From positions 124,001-188,000 of the forward strand of contig NZ_JADYTL010000003.1 in NCBI RefSeq assembly GCF_021531055.1: DNA of 64,000 nucleotides, written 5' to 3'. Source of the DNA: Collinsella tanakaei (lineage in GTDB: Bacteria; Actinomycetota; Coriobacteriia; Coriobacteriales; Coriobacteriaceae). The notes beneath the pieces were generated by a model. It saw only the letters and a list, made by a program, of their open reading frames with translations. It was not told the origin of the DNA and did no database searches. The translations under genes and the position numbers were made by a program. Shown here piece by piece: positions 1-7,992 of this stretch. How positions within the stretch are numbered: position 1 is the first letter of the stretch; each line of letters begins with the position of its first letter.

Positions 1-1080
1 GAGGTCGACGTTGTGGAGCGCCCAGACCTCGTCGGGGTCGTTGCCCCACGCCGCCTGCCGTGCGCGACGTGCACGTCGGCGCTTGCGGGCGCGCTCGCGC
101 ACGGAACGCTCGTAGCTGTAGCTCACATGCTCGAAGGACAGGAGGACCTCGTCCGTCCGCGGCTGCGAAGTGAATGAGGCTCCGGCGCGCTCCTTCTCAA
201 CGGCATCCGAGCCGACAGCGGTGCCTAGGTCGGTGGCGCCATCCGAGCCGGCATGCGCCCCCGCTCCCGTCACCGCGCCGGCGACCTCGTCCAGCAGCGC
301 GCGCTCGTCCACGTGCACCGGCACATCGACGCCACGCGCGCGCAGTGCCAGCGCCAGCCGACACGCCGGCGGAACCTCGAGGTTCAACCGCTCGAGCACC
401 TCGACCTGCGTCAAGACCTCCTCCGGCGTTCCCTCGAGCGCCACGCGCCCGGCTTCGAGCACGAGGACGCGGTCGGCCGCGGCAGCCTCCTCCATATCGT
501 GCGTGATCATGACGATCGTCATGCCCTGGTCGCGCAGCTCGCGGCATACGCGCATAAGCCCGCTGCGTCCGCGCGGGTCGAGCATGGAGGTCGCCTCGTC
601 GAGCACGAGGACGCGCGGACGCATCGCAAGCACGCCGGCGATCGCCACGCGTTGCTTCTGACCACCGGACAGCGCGTGGGTCTCGCGGCGCTCGAAGTCC
701 ATGAGGCCCACGGCGGTGAGCGCCTCGCGCACGCGCTCGACGAGTCCTTCGGGCTCCACGCCGAGGTTCTCGGGCCCAAAGGCCACATCGTCCTCGACAA
801 GGGTGGCGACCAGCTGGTCGTCGGGGTTTTGGAACACGAAGCCCACGCGGGCGCGGATGTCGTACACGTACTCGGGGTCGCGCGTATCGAGCCCGTCGAT
901 CACGACGCGGCCCTCGTCGGGCACAAGCAGGGCGTTCAGATGCTTGGCGAGCGTCGACTTACCCGAGCCGTTTCCGCCCAACAGGCACACGAACTCGCCT
1001 GCGGCAACCGATAAGCTCACCCCGTCGAGGGCGCGCGTGCGGCCGTCGTACGAATAGCAGACGTTCTCGCACGTGATCAT
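1..1080 (-). CDS. ECF transporter ATPase, fused double-domain EcfA (3' end outside window)
   Basis: This is the cytoplasmic ATPase of an energy-coupling-factor vitamin transporter; it hydrolyses ATP to drive uptake through EcfT and an S component. The reading frame is open from the ATG at 1080 to the window edge (at least 360 codons). Residues 1-270 form one complete ABC domain with Walker A (LLGGNGSGKST), Q-loop (FQNPDDQL), signature (LSGGQKQR) and Walker B (VLVLDEATSMLD). After a linker, a second ABC domain starts near residue 308 (LLSFEHVSYSYE) and runs off the window. It is therefore an EcfA-EcfA' fusion rather than two genes. The start overlaps the ribU stop by 4 bp (ATGA), so the pair is translationally coupled under the FMN riboswitch upstream. 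EcfT probably lies beyond the edge. Confidence 0.88.
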   Translation of the reverse strand, partial: MITCENVCYSYDGRTRALDGVSLSVAAGEFVCLLGGNGSGKSTLAKHLNALLVPDEGRVVIDGLDTRDPEYVYDIRARVGFVFQNPDDQLVATLVEDDVAFGPENLGVEPEGLVERVREALTAVGLMDFERRETHALSGGQKQRVAIAGVLAMRPRVLVLDEATSMLDPRGRSGLMRVCRELRDQGMTIVMITHDMEEAAAADRVLVLEAGRVALEGTPEEVLTQVEVLERLNLEVPPACRLALALRARGVDVPVHVDERALLDEVAGAVTGAGAHAGSDGATDLGTAVGSDAVEKERAGASFTSQPRTDEVLLSFEHVSYSYERSVRERARKRRRARRARQAAWGNDPDEVWALHNVDL

Positions 1081-1667
1081 GGACGGCCCTTCACCTGGTC
1101 CTTCTCGGGCGCGATGAGGTTGGAGACCACCTTGTACACCACGAGCGTCAGCGCCGAGTTGAGCACGGTCTTCACCAGATTGAACGGGATGACCGCAGGC
1201 AACATGAGCGGCAGGATGGCATCGGCCGACCCGTACCAGAACCACACGCCGATCGTCAGGTTGGACACGATCGAGGCGGCGGTGGCGAGCGCGACGCCGA
1301 GCACGAGGCCGATGATGGCGCCACGATACGTGTGCAGCTTGCGGTAGACCAGCGCCGCGGGCAGGATGTAGCAGACCGTCGCCACGATGTTCATGAGCGC
1401 GCCGACCCAATCGCCGGTCGTGAGTGCGTGGATGACCACCGCGAGCACGCCGACCGCGATGCCCGAGCCCGGTCCGTACGCGAAGCCAGCCACCATCGCC
1501 GGCACGAGCGACGGATCGTAGGTCAAAAACGTCGCCGCGGGGATGATGGGGATCTGGAGGAACATGAGCAGGGCGCTCACGGCGCACATAAGCGCCATGG
1601 TCACCAGCTGTTCGGTGCTCCACCTGTTCGTATTCTCGAAATGGATATGCGTGGGCTGCTCCGCCAT
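1077..1667 (-). CDS. ribU: Riboflavin ECF transporter substrate-binding S component RibU
   Basis: A 196-residue polytopic membrane protein with about six hydrophobic segments, the usual size of an ECF S component. It should bind riboflavin and join the ECF ATPase/EcfT module. The N-terminal stretch TEQLVTMALMCAVSALLMFL and the later NLVKTVLNSALTLVVYK region fit the RibU family. The specificity call rests mainly on the FMN riboswitch directly upstream and the overlapping ecfA gene downstream. The ATG at 1667 is preceded by an AGGTGA-type ribosome binding site that lies at the 3' end of the riboswitch. Confidence 0.88.
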   Translation of the reverse strand: MAEQPTHIHFENTNRWSTEQLVTMALMCAVSALLMFLQIPIIPAATFLTYDPSLVPAMVAGFAYGPGSGIAVGVLAVVIHALTTGDWVGALMNIVATVCYILPAALVYRKLHTYRGAIIGLVLGVALATAASIVSNLTIGVWFWYGSADAILPLMLPAVIPFNLVKTVLNSALTLVVYKVVSNLIAPEKDQVKGRP

Positions 1668-1677
1668 GGGAAATCAC

Positions 1678-1859
1678 CTGCCTCTTCCATCCGGACTGTG
1701 ACCGTTGGCTCCGGATTTCCACCGGATCGGCCTGCAGACAACCCAATGCCTGACAGGTTCGCGGGCTCACCGGTCCGCGCTCGGGCCCCATGCCCGGCGC
1801 CCGGGCACACGCCCGGCCGGCTCACCGCCAGTGAGGAATTCCACCTCGCCCTGAAACAG
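1678..1859 (-). promoter_or_regulatory. FMN riboswitch (RFN element)
   Basis: The minus strand carries the conserved RFN blocks in order: TTTCAGGGCGAGGTGG, GGAATTCCTCACTGGCGGT, GAGCCCGCGAACC, GGTGGAAATCCGGAGCC and CAGTCCGGATGGAAGAGG. The outer stem P1 can be drawn between CTGTTTC (1853-1859) and GAGGCAG (1678-1684). The ribU ribosome binding site abuts the 3' strand of P1, and no terminator with a U-run lies between them, so FMN binding probably blocks translation initiation. FMN-bound RNA should lower riboflavin uptake. Confidence 0.93.
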
Positions 1860-1973
1860 CGACTTCATCCTAGCACGTTTTGCCCGCATCGCGCCGGGGC
1901 GTGAAAATACGACTGACGTTTCTTCACCTACGTGACGTTATTTCAGCTGTGGCGACGGTTTGGAACCGCAGGT

Positions 1974-2164
1974 GGGCAATTTGTTCAGATATGAAGGTTC
2001 GGAAGGCCGAAATCCGGGGCAATCGGGCCGTCTGCGCGCACCGGTCTTTGATGCGCATTATAGAAGGATATGTTCTTGTCGTTTTGCGAAAGCGCTTGCG
2101 GCGGATGCTATTTCCTGGAACCCGATTCCGGGGTCCCAAACCTTCATATCTGAACAAATTGCCC
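1974..2164. repeat. R1 inverted-repeat element, copy A
   Basis: This is the first of five intergenic elements in the window bounded by nearly identical ~26-bp inverted repeats. The left end contains TTTGTTCAGATATGAAGG (from 1974) and the right end its complement (2139-2164). The 191-bp element has no convincing ORF. Its interior diverges from those of copies B-D. No target-site duplication is evident. Confidence 0.85.
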
Positions 2165-2370
2165 GTCCATGGCGCCGGCCCACCCGATTCGCGGAATCAC
2201 GTCCGGCGTTTTCCGCCTGAGGCGCCCGGGAGAGCAAGATGCGGTTTAGGGTTCGCTTTTCAGAGGCCCATCCGAGTAGACCCGAAAAGGCCAAGCCGTC
2301 TACCTGCCGTTCTCATGCACACGGGAGCCGCCCTGCTCGGCACGCACCCCTAAAACCGAACCGTAAACGC

Positions 2371-2402
2371 AAAAAGGCCCCCGAACAGATCGGGGGCCTT
2401 TC
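2371..2402 (-). terminator. Rho-independent terminator of the alcohol dehydrogenase gene
   Basis: A 10-bp GC-rich hairpin (AAGGCCCCCG / CGGGGGCCTT) is followed on the minus strand by a T-run. It lies just past the stop of the iron alcohol dehydrogenase gene. Confidence 0.85.
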
Positions 2403-2458
2403 TCACGAACGTGAAATACGTCTGACGTGATGTCACGCGTGCGATGTCGCGCGCGAGA

Positions 2459-3673
2459 TTAGAAGTCGACGTCCTGGTCGTTGTAGACGCACTCGAGCAG
2501 CTTCTCCATCTCCTCCTGGGACGGCTGACGCGGGTTGGAGCCGGTGCAGGCGTCGAGGATGGCGTTGGCGGCCACGTCGGCCTTCTTGGCCTCGAACTCG
2601 GCGTAGTCGATGATGGACTCGTCGGCCTTCACGCCGCCCTTGCCGTAGTTCTTGATGCCCTGCGGGATGTCCAGCTTGTCGTTGAGGTCGCGGATGCACT
2701 GGACGAGCGCGGCCACGAGCTCATCCTCGGTCTCGCCCTCGAGGTGCAGGATGTCCTTGGCGATGAACGCGTAGCGGCTCTTGGCGCGGGCGTCCTTGGC
2801 GTTGAACTGGATGACCTTGCCGAGGTACATGGCGTTGGCGCAGCCGTGGATGATGTGGTCGCCGGTGAAGGCGGCACCGGTCTTGTGGGCCATGGAGTGC
2901 ACGATGCCCAGCAGACCCGAGGAGAAGGCGATGCCGGCGATGCACTGCGCGTCGTGCATGTGCTGGCGGGCCTCATGATCGCCCTGATAGGACTTGGGCA
3001 GCCACTCGACGATCTCGCGGATGGCATGCAGGGCGTTGCCGTCGGTGTACATGGAGCCGGCGGTGGAGACGTAGGCCTCGATGGCGTGGGTCAGGGCGTC
3101 CATACCGGTGTGAGCGCAGAGCTTCTGCGGCATGGTGTAGGTAAGCTCGGGGTCGACGATGGCCACGTCGGGCGTGATGTTGAAGTCGGCCAGCGGGTAC
3201 TTGATGCCCTTCTCGTAGTCGGTGATGACGGAGAACGCGGTGACCTCGGTAGCGGTACCGGAGGTGGAGGCGATGGCGCAGAAGTGGGCCTTGGTGCGCA
3301 GCTCGGGGAAGCTGAACGGGACGATGGCCTGCTCGAAGGTCTCCTCCGGATACTCGTAGAACAGCCACATGGCCTTGGCCGCGTCGATCGGCGAGCCGCC
3401 GCCAATGCCGATGATCCAGTCGGGCTGGAACTCGAGCATGGCCTCGGCGCCGCGCTTCACGGTCTCGACGGAAGGATCGGACTCGACGCCCTCGAAGATC
3501 TGGACCTCGAACCCGGCCTCCTTGAGGTCGGCCTCGACGTCCTGCAGGAAGCCGCCGCGACGCATGGAACCGCCGCCGGTGACGATCATGGCGCGGGAGC
3601 CCTTGAGGTTCTTGACCTCGTGGCGAGCGCCCTCACCGAAGTACAGATCGCGAGGATTGGTAAAACGTCCCAT
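2459..3673 (-). CDS. Iron-containing alcohol dehydrogenase
   Basis: A 404-residue group III (Fe-dependent) alcohol dehydrogenase that probably reduces aldehydes to alcohols with NAD(P)H during fermentation. The nucleotide-binding motif GIGGGSPIDAAKA spans residues 89-101. Likely metal ligands are D192 and H196 (GMDALTHAIEAYVS), H259 (GIVHSMAHK) and H276 (IIHGCANA), the usual D-H-H-H set. The ATG at 3673 was chosen because GGAGG lies 7 nt upstream and family homology starts there (MGRFTNPRDLYFGEG); the longer frame to 3766 has no site and is non-homologous. It is monocistronic with its own terminator. Substrate is not deducible; butanol or methylglyoxal reductase variants are possible. Confidence 0.93.
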   Translation of the reverse strand: MGRFTNPRDLYFGEGARHEVKNLKGSRAMIVTGGGSMRRGGFLQDVEADLKEAGFEVQIFEGVESDPSVETVKRGAEAMLEFQPDWIIGIGGGSPIDAAKAMWLFYEYPEETFEQAIVPFSFPELRTKAHFCAIASTSGTATEVTAFSVITDYEKGIKYPLADFNITPDVAIVDPELTYTMPQKLCAHTGMDALTHAIEAYVSTAGSMYTDGNALHAIREIVEWLPKSYQGDHEARQHMHDAQCIAGIAFSSGLLGIVHSMAHKTGAAFTGDHIIHGCANAMYLGKVIQFNAKDARAKSRYAFIAKDILHLEGETEDELVAALVQCIRDLNDKLDIPQGIKNYGKGGVKADESIIDYAEFEAKKADVAANAILDACTGSNPRQPSQEEMEKLLECVYNDQDVDF

Positions 3674-4059
3674 TCTTTGCCTCCAAATCTGCAGGTCGAC
3701 CGTTCGGCCTGCACATACAACGGGGCACCCGATGTCCCCGTTAGGACCAAAGGAGCCGTCGCGCACCCGAAGGCCGCGGCGCGGAGCCCGAAAGCTCGTC
3801 GTTATTTTAACGCTTTGAAAACATCTTCGAAACAGTTTGGGCGCATTTTTCGCTCGACGAGGCGGACAAAACGACAGCGCGTGCGACGTCCTGGGTGTCG
3901 GTATTTTCGGGGCGTCCGCGGCGCCGAGTGCGCATGCTCGGAACGCCGCCGGCAGCCCGCGCCGCCCGTGTGCGTTTCATCCCTTCGCGCAGGCACTCCC
4001 CCACGTACACGATGAGCGCTACACTGTAGAGATTCCATTCGCATCGGAAAGGAGGCGCC
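3674..4059. other. Intergenic region between divergent genes
   Basis: This 386-bp stretch separates the divergent alcohol dehydrogenase gene and the first helical-repeat gene. I see only the two ribosome binding sites at its ends (GGAGG near 3680-3684 on the minus strand and AAAGGAGG near 4048-4055 on the plus strand) and no convincing hairpin or operator. Confidence 0.5.
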
Positions 4060-5151
4060 GTGGCGTTCGACCCCATACAAGAAGACTGCCTGCGCCTCAT
4101 CCTCGAGGCCATGCGCCGCGAGCGCGTCTACCCGCTCGACGACGCACTGTTCATCGAGCGGGGCATGGAGCGCTTCCGCGAGGACCCCGCGCAGCTCATC
4201 ACCCGCGACGTGGACCGTTCGTTCCACCTCATGGCGCGCGCAACCGAGATCTTGGACTATCGCGTCCCGTTTCTACAGGACGAAGCCGCGATCGAGCACG
4301 AGGAGGCCCGTGCGGAAAACTACCTGCGCGAGGCTGCCGCCCTCGACGAGCGCAACTGGGACGCGCACCGCATGCTCAACGCGCTTCGGGCGCCCTCCAA
4401 CGATGCCTACGTGAGCTACCTGCTCGACAACCGCGAGGCCGTCGAGCGTGACGTCATGGCCACCATCGAGGCGGCCGACGACGTCTACAGCCGCGAATAC
4501 GCCAGCGACCTGGCCTATCGCCCGCTGCTGCGCTGGCTCGCCGCGCTGGCGTCGCGTGCGGTCATCGCTGGGCAGTACCGGCTCGCCCTCACCGTCACCG
4601 AGGAAAGCCTAGGCATCGCACCGGCCGACCCCGCCGACATCCGTCACACCGGCATGCTCGCCATGGCCAAACTCGAGGCGAACGCCCACGACATCAAGCA
4701 GTACCGCTCGCGCCACGCCATCGCCTACCAGATCGCGGGGCCCCTGCGTCGCCGTCACCATGTGGCCGACAAGTCGCCGGACGCTTGGACGCTGCTGGCC
4801 GAGATGTGCGTCGCGTACCGCTCCTTCGACTACCATGGCGCCGACCGCGCCCTGCACATGCTCATGCGCGTCTACCCCGATGCCGCGCAGGCCCTGTTCT
4901 ATCAGGCGGAGTTCCCCGACGGCATCTACGCGCGCGTGAACGTGGAGCCCGGCAGCCAAGACGAGCTCATCCTCGCCATCAGCGAGGCGACCCCGCTTTT
5001 GCAAGAGGGTATCGGCACGCCCGATAACGCCTGCTTCTCGTCGTGGCTCGCCGGCCATGAGCTCGTGCAGCGCGCCTTAAAGGAGCGCGCGGCAAGCACC
5101 TCCGGGCCAGCCGGTGCCCCCGGACGCAGTACCGCGGGAGGCGACAACTGA
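4060..5151 (+). CDS. Helical-repeat protein of unknown function, paralogue 1
   Basis: A 363-residue soluble protein, not recognised. It is rich in Ala/Leu/Arg/Glu helices spaced like TPR-type repeats, for example YLREAAALDERNWDAHRMLN and later QYRLALTVTEESLGIAP. It has no signal peptide or membrane segment. The start is GTG at 4060, 5 nt after AAAGGAGG. The downstream gene overlaps by one base (TGATG) and encodes a protein of exactly the same length with matching repeat positions, so the pair looks like an ancient tandem duplication working together. The C-terminus (from about 345) is a low-complexity Gly/Ser/Ala tail. No catalytic motif is visible; a scaffold or regulatory role is only a guess. 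Confidence 0.7.
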   Translation: MAFDPIQEDCLRLILEAMRRERVYPLDDALFIERGMERFREDPAQLITRDVDRSFHLMARATEILDYRVPFLQDEAAIEHEEARAENYLREAAALDERNWDAHRMLNALRAPSNDAYVSYLLDNREAVERDVMATIEAADDVYSREYASDLAYRPLLRWLAALASRAVIAGQYRLALTVTEESLGIAPADPADIRHTGMLAMAKLEANAHDIKQYRSRHAIAYQIAGPLRRRHHVADKSPDAWTLLAEMCVAYRSFDYHGADRALHMLMRVYPDAAQALFYQAEFPDGIYARVNVEPGSQDELILAISEATPLLQEGIGTPDNACFSSWLAGHELVQRALKERAASTSGPAGAPGRSTAGGDN

Positions 5152-6242
5152 TGGAACCGCGCGACTACATCCCCGCCTATCTTGAGCGCGAATACCTCGC
5201 CTCGCACGAAGGGCTCACGCCCGCGGCGCGCTCCCTCGTGCATGAGGAGATCCAACGCGACCCGGCACGCTATGCCACGACCGAACACGCGCAGGCGCTT
5301 GTCGCCTATGCACGCGCCCATGAGCACCTGATGCTCGAGCTCGAACGCATGGAGGAACTGACCGACCAGGAATTCGAGAAGCGTCGCGACCGGCTGTTCG
5401 CCGAGACCCGCAGCGCGCTGCACGACATCGCCCGCGCCGATCGGCTGTGCATCGATGCGCGGCTGGTCGAGATCATGCTCGCCAACGTGCCGATCGATGC
5501 GTGCTTGAACGACCTGATGAAGCTCGAGGGCGAGATTCACGAGCATCTTGCCGCCGACCCCGCGTTCGACGATGACGCCCCCGGCTATTGGCGCGAAGAT
5601 CGCCTGGGCGGCATGAGCTGTGCCGAGCGCACGCGCACCGACCCCGTCATGATCGGCTGGCTGCACACGCTCGAGGCGATCTCGCAGCTCGCCATGGCGA
5701 GCGCGCGCTACCGGGCGTCCGCCGAGTACGCGCAAAAGGTCATGCGTGCTCGAGGGTACGCGAACCGCGCATACGGCACCGTACTTCTGGCGTTGGCGCG
5801 CTTGGAGGACGAGGACGGCTTTTTCGCCGCGGCACGGCAAGCGGACAAAGCCGCGGATGCCGGCGCCGATGCGGACGCAGGCTCGACCGACGTGGCGTCG
5901 CGCGAGCCGGGACTTTCCGACAGTGTCGAGGATTCCCCGTGGTACCTGCTGGGACGCACCTTGCTGCTGTTCAAGCTCGGCCGGCGCAAAAACGCCCGCC
6001 GTGCGCTCAAGGACTTTGCCGCGCGCTGCGAAGGCGGCGCGTTCTTCCTGCTCAACCCTACGTACCTGACGCCGTATCTGCCCGTGAGGCCACCGGTGCG
6101 CGAGGTATGGGAGCTCTCGCATCAAGCCGTGTGGGAAGCCGACGGCATCATCGTGGACACGCCCGATTTTTGCACCTGGGCGGCGCAGGTCGAGGGCATC
6201 GAGGACATCTCCGAGAACTTCGCACGCCAATACGGGTTCTAG
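5151..6242 (+). CDS. Helical-repeat protein of unknown function, paralogue 2
   Basis: A 363-residue soluble protein translationally coupled to the gene before it (ATG at 5151 inside TGATG). It shares a helical plan with paralogue 1: an acidic N-terminal helix bundle, a block containing NVPIDACLNDLMKLEGEIHEH, a central pair of TPR-like helices (YRASAEYAQKVMRARGY) and a late block SPWYLLGRTLLLFKLGR. Residues 240-262 are an Ala/Asp-rich linker. No signal peptide, membrane helix or catalytic signature is seen. The function is unknown; coupling and equal length suggest a hetero-oligomer with its neighbour. Confidence 0.7.
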   Translation: MEPRDYIPAYLEREYLASHEGLTPAARSLVHEEIQRDPARYATTEHAQALVAYARAHEHLMLELERMEELTDQEFEKRRDRLFAETRSALHDIARADRLCIDARLVEIMLANVPIDACLNDLMKLEGEIHEHLAADPAFDDDAPGYWREDRLGGMSCAERTRTDPVMIGWLHTLEAISQLAMASARYRASAEYAQKVMRARGYANRAYGTVLLALARLEDEDGFFAAARQADKAADAGADADAGSTDVASREPGLSDSVEDSPWYLLGRTLLLFKLGRRKNARRALKDFAARCEGGAFFLLNPTYLTPYLPVRPPVREVWELSHQAVWEADGIIVDTPDFCTWAAQVEGIEDISENFARQYGF

Positions 6243-6442
6243 CCCGGCGGCACGGGGCGGCGGCGCGGGTTTTGTCCGTCAGCAAAGGTTCAACCTGACA
6301 ACACCGGCTTTGCCCGGCGATCCGAGCGCCGGTCCGGCCGGCGACTCGACTACCGATTCGGCAGACGTTGCGATCACCGACGTGGCAAGGCGCTCGGATT
6401 TTGAAGTGCCCTATCCGGAGGTGTCGCGACGGCCGAAGACGC

Positions 6443-6608
6443 CAACTTGCTAGATTTGCACTTTTCGGGGGTTTTGGAAGAGCGCGACGGATTACTGGAG
6501 TTCTGACGTTTTTGCCGCTGCCATCTACCTGCGGTTTTATTACTTGCCAAAACGGACTTGTCACAGACGGGACTTGAAACCCCCTAAAAGTGCAAATTTA
6601 GCAAGTTG
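6443..6608. repeat. R2 inverted-repeat element (single copy in window)
   Basis: A 166-bp intergenic element has 32-bp terminal inverted repeats with two mismatches: it begins CAACTTGCTAGATTTGCAC at 6443 and ends with the complement, TTTAGCAAGTTG, at 6608. It has no ORF. The design resembles the R1 elements, but the sequence is different. The rest of 6243-6809 holds only the bioY terminator. Confidence 0.75.
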
Positions 6609-6734
6609 CCTCAGACGAAAGCGCTCAAAGCGCGGCCCCATCCGCCATCGCAGCCATGCGGAAACCGTAGCGATGAGGGTATCCGCTCGCTTGAGTCCCA
6701 ATCATGACGCGTGAGGGCAAAGGACGAAAACAAA

Positions 6735-6778
6735 AGAGTGTCGCCTCATCGATGACAAAACCGATGCGGCGACACGAA
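6735..6778 (-). terminator. Terminator downstream of bioY
   Basis: A stem GTGTCGCC / GGCGACAC (6738-6745 with 6768-6775), extended by CATCG/CGATG, is followed on the minus strand by a T-rich tract. It lies 30 bp past the bioY stop. Confidence 0.7.
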
Positions 6779-6809
6779 AAGCAATGCCCGAGCTTGAGCA
6801 AACCTGCGA

Positions 6810-7352
6810 TCAGGCGTGCGGCGACAGACGGCCTGTGGCGCGAGCGACGGCGCAACCGACCTGCGCGCCCACGGCAAGTTTGACGATATCGGGAACCACG
6901 AAGGGCACGACCGCGATCAGCAGTGCGGCGACGACATCCATCGAGCCGACGACCATGAGCTGGAACGTTCCGCAACAATACGAGATGAGCAGCAGGATGA
7001 TGTCGGCGATGAGTGCACGTGTGAACAGGGGCAGGCGCTCAGGTAACAGGCCCTTGACGGTCGTGGCGACCAGCATGCCGATCAAAAAGCCCCACAGAAA
7101 GCCGCCGGTCGGTCCGAAGATCGAACCGATTCCGCCGGAGAAGCCCGAGAACACCGGAAGGCCGATCGTTCCCAGCAGCAGGTAGACGGCGACGGATGCA
7201 CATGCGCCCGTGCGGTCGAGGGCGACAGGCAGCATGGCGAGGGCGAGCGTCTGCAGCGTGAACGGCACCGGACCGATGGGTAGCGTGATCCACGCCGAGA
7301 CGGCGAGCAGTGCAACCGAGACGCCAACGTATGCGATCTGGCGGGTGTTCAT
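6810..7352 (-). CDS. bioY: Biotin transporter BioY
   Basis: A 180-residue membrane protein of the BioY family, the biotin-specific S component of ECF transporters, with five or six hydrophobic segments. Recognisable family features are the N-terminal WITLPIGPVPFTLQTLALAML, the central YLLLGTIGLPVFSGFSGGIG and TGGFLWGFLIG. The start ATG at 7352 follows GGGAGG by 6 nt; the much longer upstream extension of this frame runs across a tRNA gene and repeats and is not coding. It stands alone with its own terminator, so it presumably uses the shared ECF module or acts solo. Confidence 0.93.
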   Translation of the reverse strand: MNTRQIAYVGVSVALLAVSAWITLPIGPVPFTLQTLALAMLPVALDRTGACASVAVYLLLGTIGLPVFSGFSGGIGSIFGPTGGFLWGFLIGMLVATTVKGLLPERLPLFTRALIADIILLLISYCCGTFQLMVVGSMDVVAALLIAVVPFVVPDIVKLAVGAQVGCAVARATGRLSPHA

Positions 7353-7508
7353 GATTTCCTCCCATGGAAGACGGCGGTGCCGTCGGCAGACGGCGCGACG
7401 CGCCCAGTATAGCAACGGCCACGGTGCGGGGCCGGCGGATTCGTGTATTCCCCGTGTTCCAGCGTGCGCGCGGCATACGGGTATTTTTCTGCTATACTCA
7501 ACTGCGCT

Positions 7509-7585
7509 GTCCCCATCGTCTAGCGGCCTAGGACGTCGCCCTTTCAAGGCGAAGATCACGGGTTCGAATCCCGTTGGGGGCACCA
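7509..7585 (+). tRNA. tRNA-Glu (anticodon TTC)
   Basis: A complete cloverleaf can be drawn: acceptor GTCCCCA / TGGGGGC, anticodon stem TCGCC/GGCGA around loop CTTTCAA (anticodon TTC), and a T-arm with GGTTCGAATCC; CCA is encoded at 7583-7585. A TATACT -10 box lies at 7493-7498. The last 21 bp of the gene are repeated 183 bp downstream. Confidence 0.96.
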
Positions 7586-7678
7586 TCGACCTCCCAAGCC
7601 CGGTACGCCTGCGTGCCGGGCTTTTTGCTGCCGCGCGCCGGGATTCGAACCCGGTGGGGTCGCGAGGCTGCGCAAACG
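7565..7678 (+). repeat. tRNA-Glu 3'-end repeat, unit 1
   Basis: This 114-bp sequence starts inside the tRNA T-loop, runs through the CCA end and a terminator, and contains an inverted T-arm-like sequence (CCGGGATTCGAACCCGG, 7638-7654). It recurs without a mismatch 183 bp downstream. Confidence 0.9.
7596..7626 (+). terminator. Terminator of tRNA-Glu (first copy)
   Basis: The hairpin GCCCGGTACGC / GCGTGCCGGGC is followed by TTTTT immediately after the tRNA gene. The same terminator is duplicated at 7779-7809. Confidence 0.9.
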
Positions 7679-7747
7679 CGCGAGCGTTTGCCAGCGAGCG
7701 TGCGAGGGCGCGCCAGCGCCCGAAGCCGCGGACGCCGCAGGCGGACG
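7679..7747. repeat. GC-rich hairpin spacer between tRNA-Glu 3' repeats
   Basis: This 69-bp spacer completes, with the end of unit 1, a hairpin GCAAACG...CGTTTGC and a run of CAGCGAGCG-like words. A similarly organised spacer follows the tmRNA 3' end (44232-44336), which suggests the two arose by the same process. Confidence 0.6.
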
Positions 7748-7861
7748 CGAATCCCGTTGGGGGCACCATCGACCTCCCAAGCCCGGTACGCCTGCGTGCC
7801 GGGCTTTTTGCTGCCGCGCGCCGGGATTCGAACCCGGTGGGGTCGCGAGGCTGCGCAAACG
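7748..7861 (+). repeat. tRNA-Glu 3'-end repeat, unit 2
   Basis: An exact second copy of 7565-7678, containing the last 21 bp of tRNA-Glu including CCA, a second terminator (7779-7809) and a second inverted T-arm (7821-7837). It cannot encode a tRNA because the 5' three-quarters of the gene are absent. It is cut off at GCGCAAACG, where a short TGTCCC-type repeat begins. Confidence 0.9.
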
Positions 7862-7890
7862 TCCCATTTTCCCCTGGCCCCTTTTGGGGC
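7861..7890 (+). repeat. TGTCCC repeat (R5), degenerate copy 1
   Basis: GTCCCATTTTCCCCTGGCCC and the following bases match a 34-35 bp repeat found again at 10859, 34197 and 53007. The right arm here reads GGGGC instead of GGGACA. Bases 7891-7992 hold a TACAAT sequence and an 8-bp inverted repeat ACATGACA/TGTCATGT before the permease gene. Confidence 0.6.
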
Positions 7891-7992
7891 AGGGGCATCG
7901 GCCTTGTGGAACATGACATAACGTACCTTACAATGGCCCGCTCCTTGAACTATGCTCATACCTGTCATGTCAAAAGCGTGGGAAGGAAACAC

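Noticed and set aside
1924-2220. Short overlapping open frames inside R1 elements (also at 13342, 19918, 34118 and 49338)
   Set aside because: The similar peptides arise only because the terminal repeats recur; the frames differ between copies, lack ribosome binding sites and do not stay open in the same way.
7556-7992. Overlapping open frames across the tRNA-Glu repeats
   Set aside because: They read through the tRNA, terminators and duplicated units and have no ribosome binding site; the internal peptide repeat simply reflects the DNA repeat.
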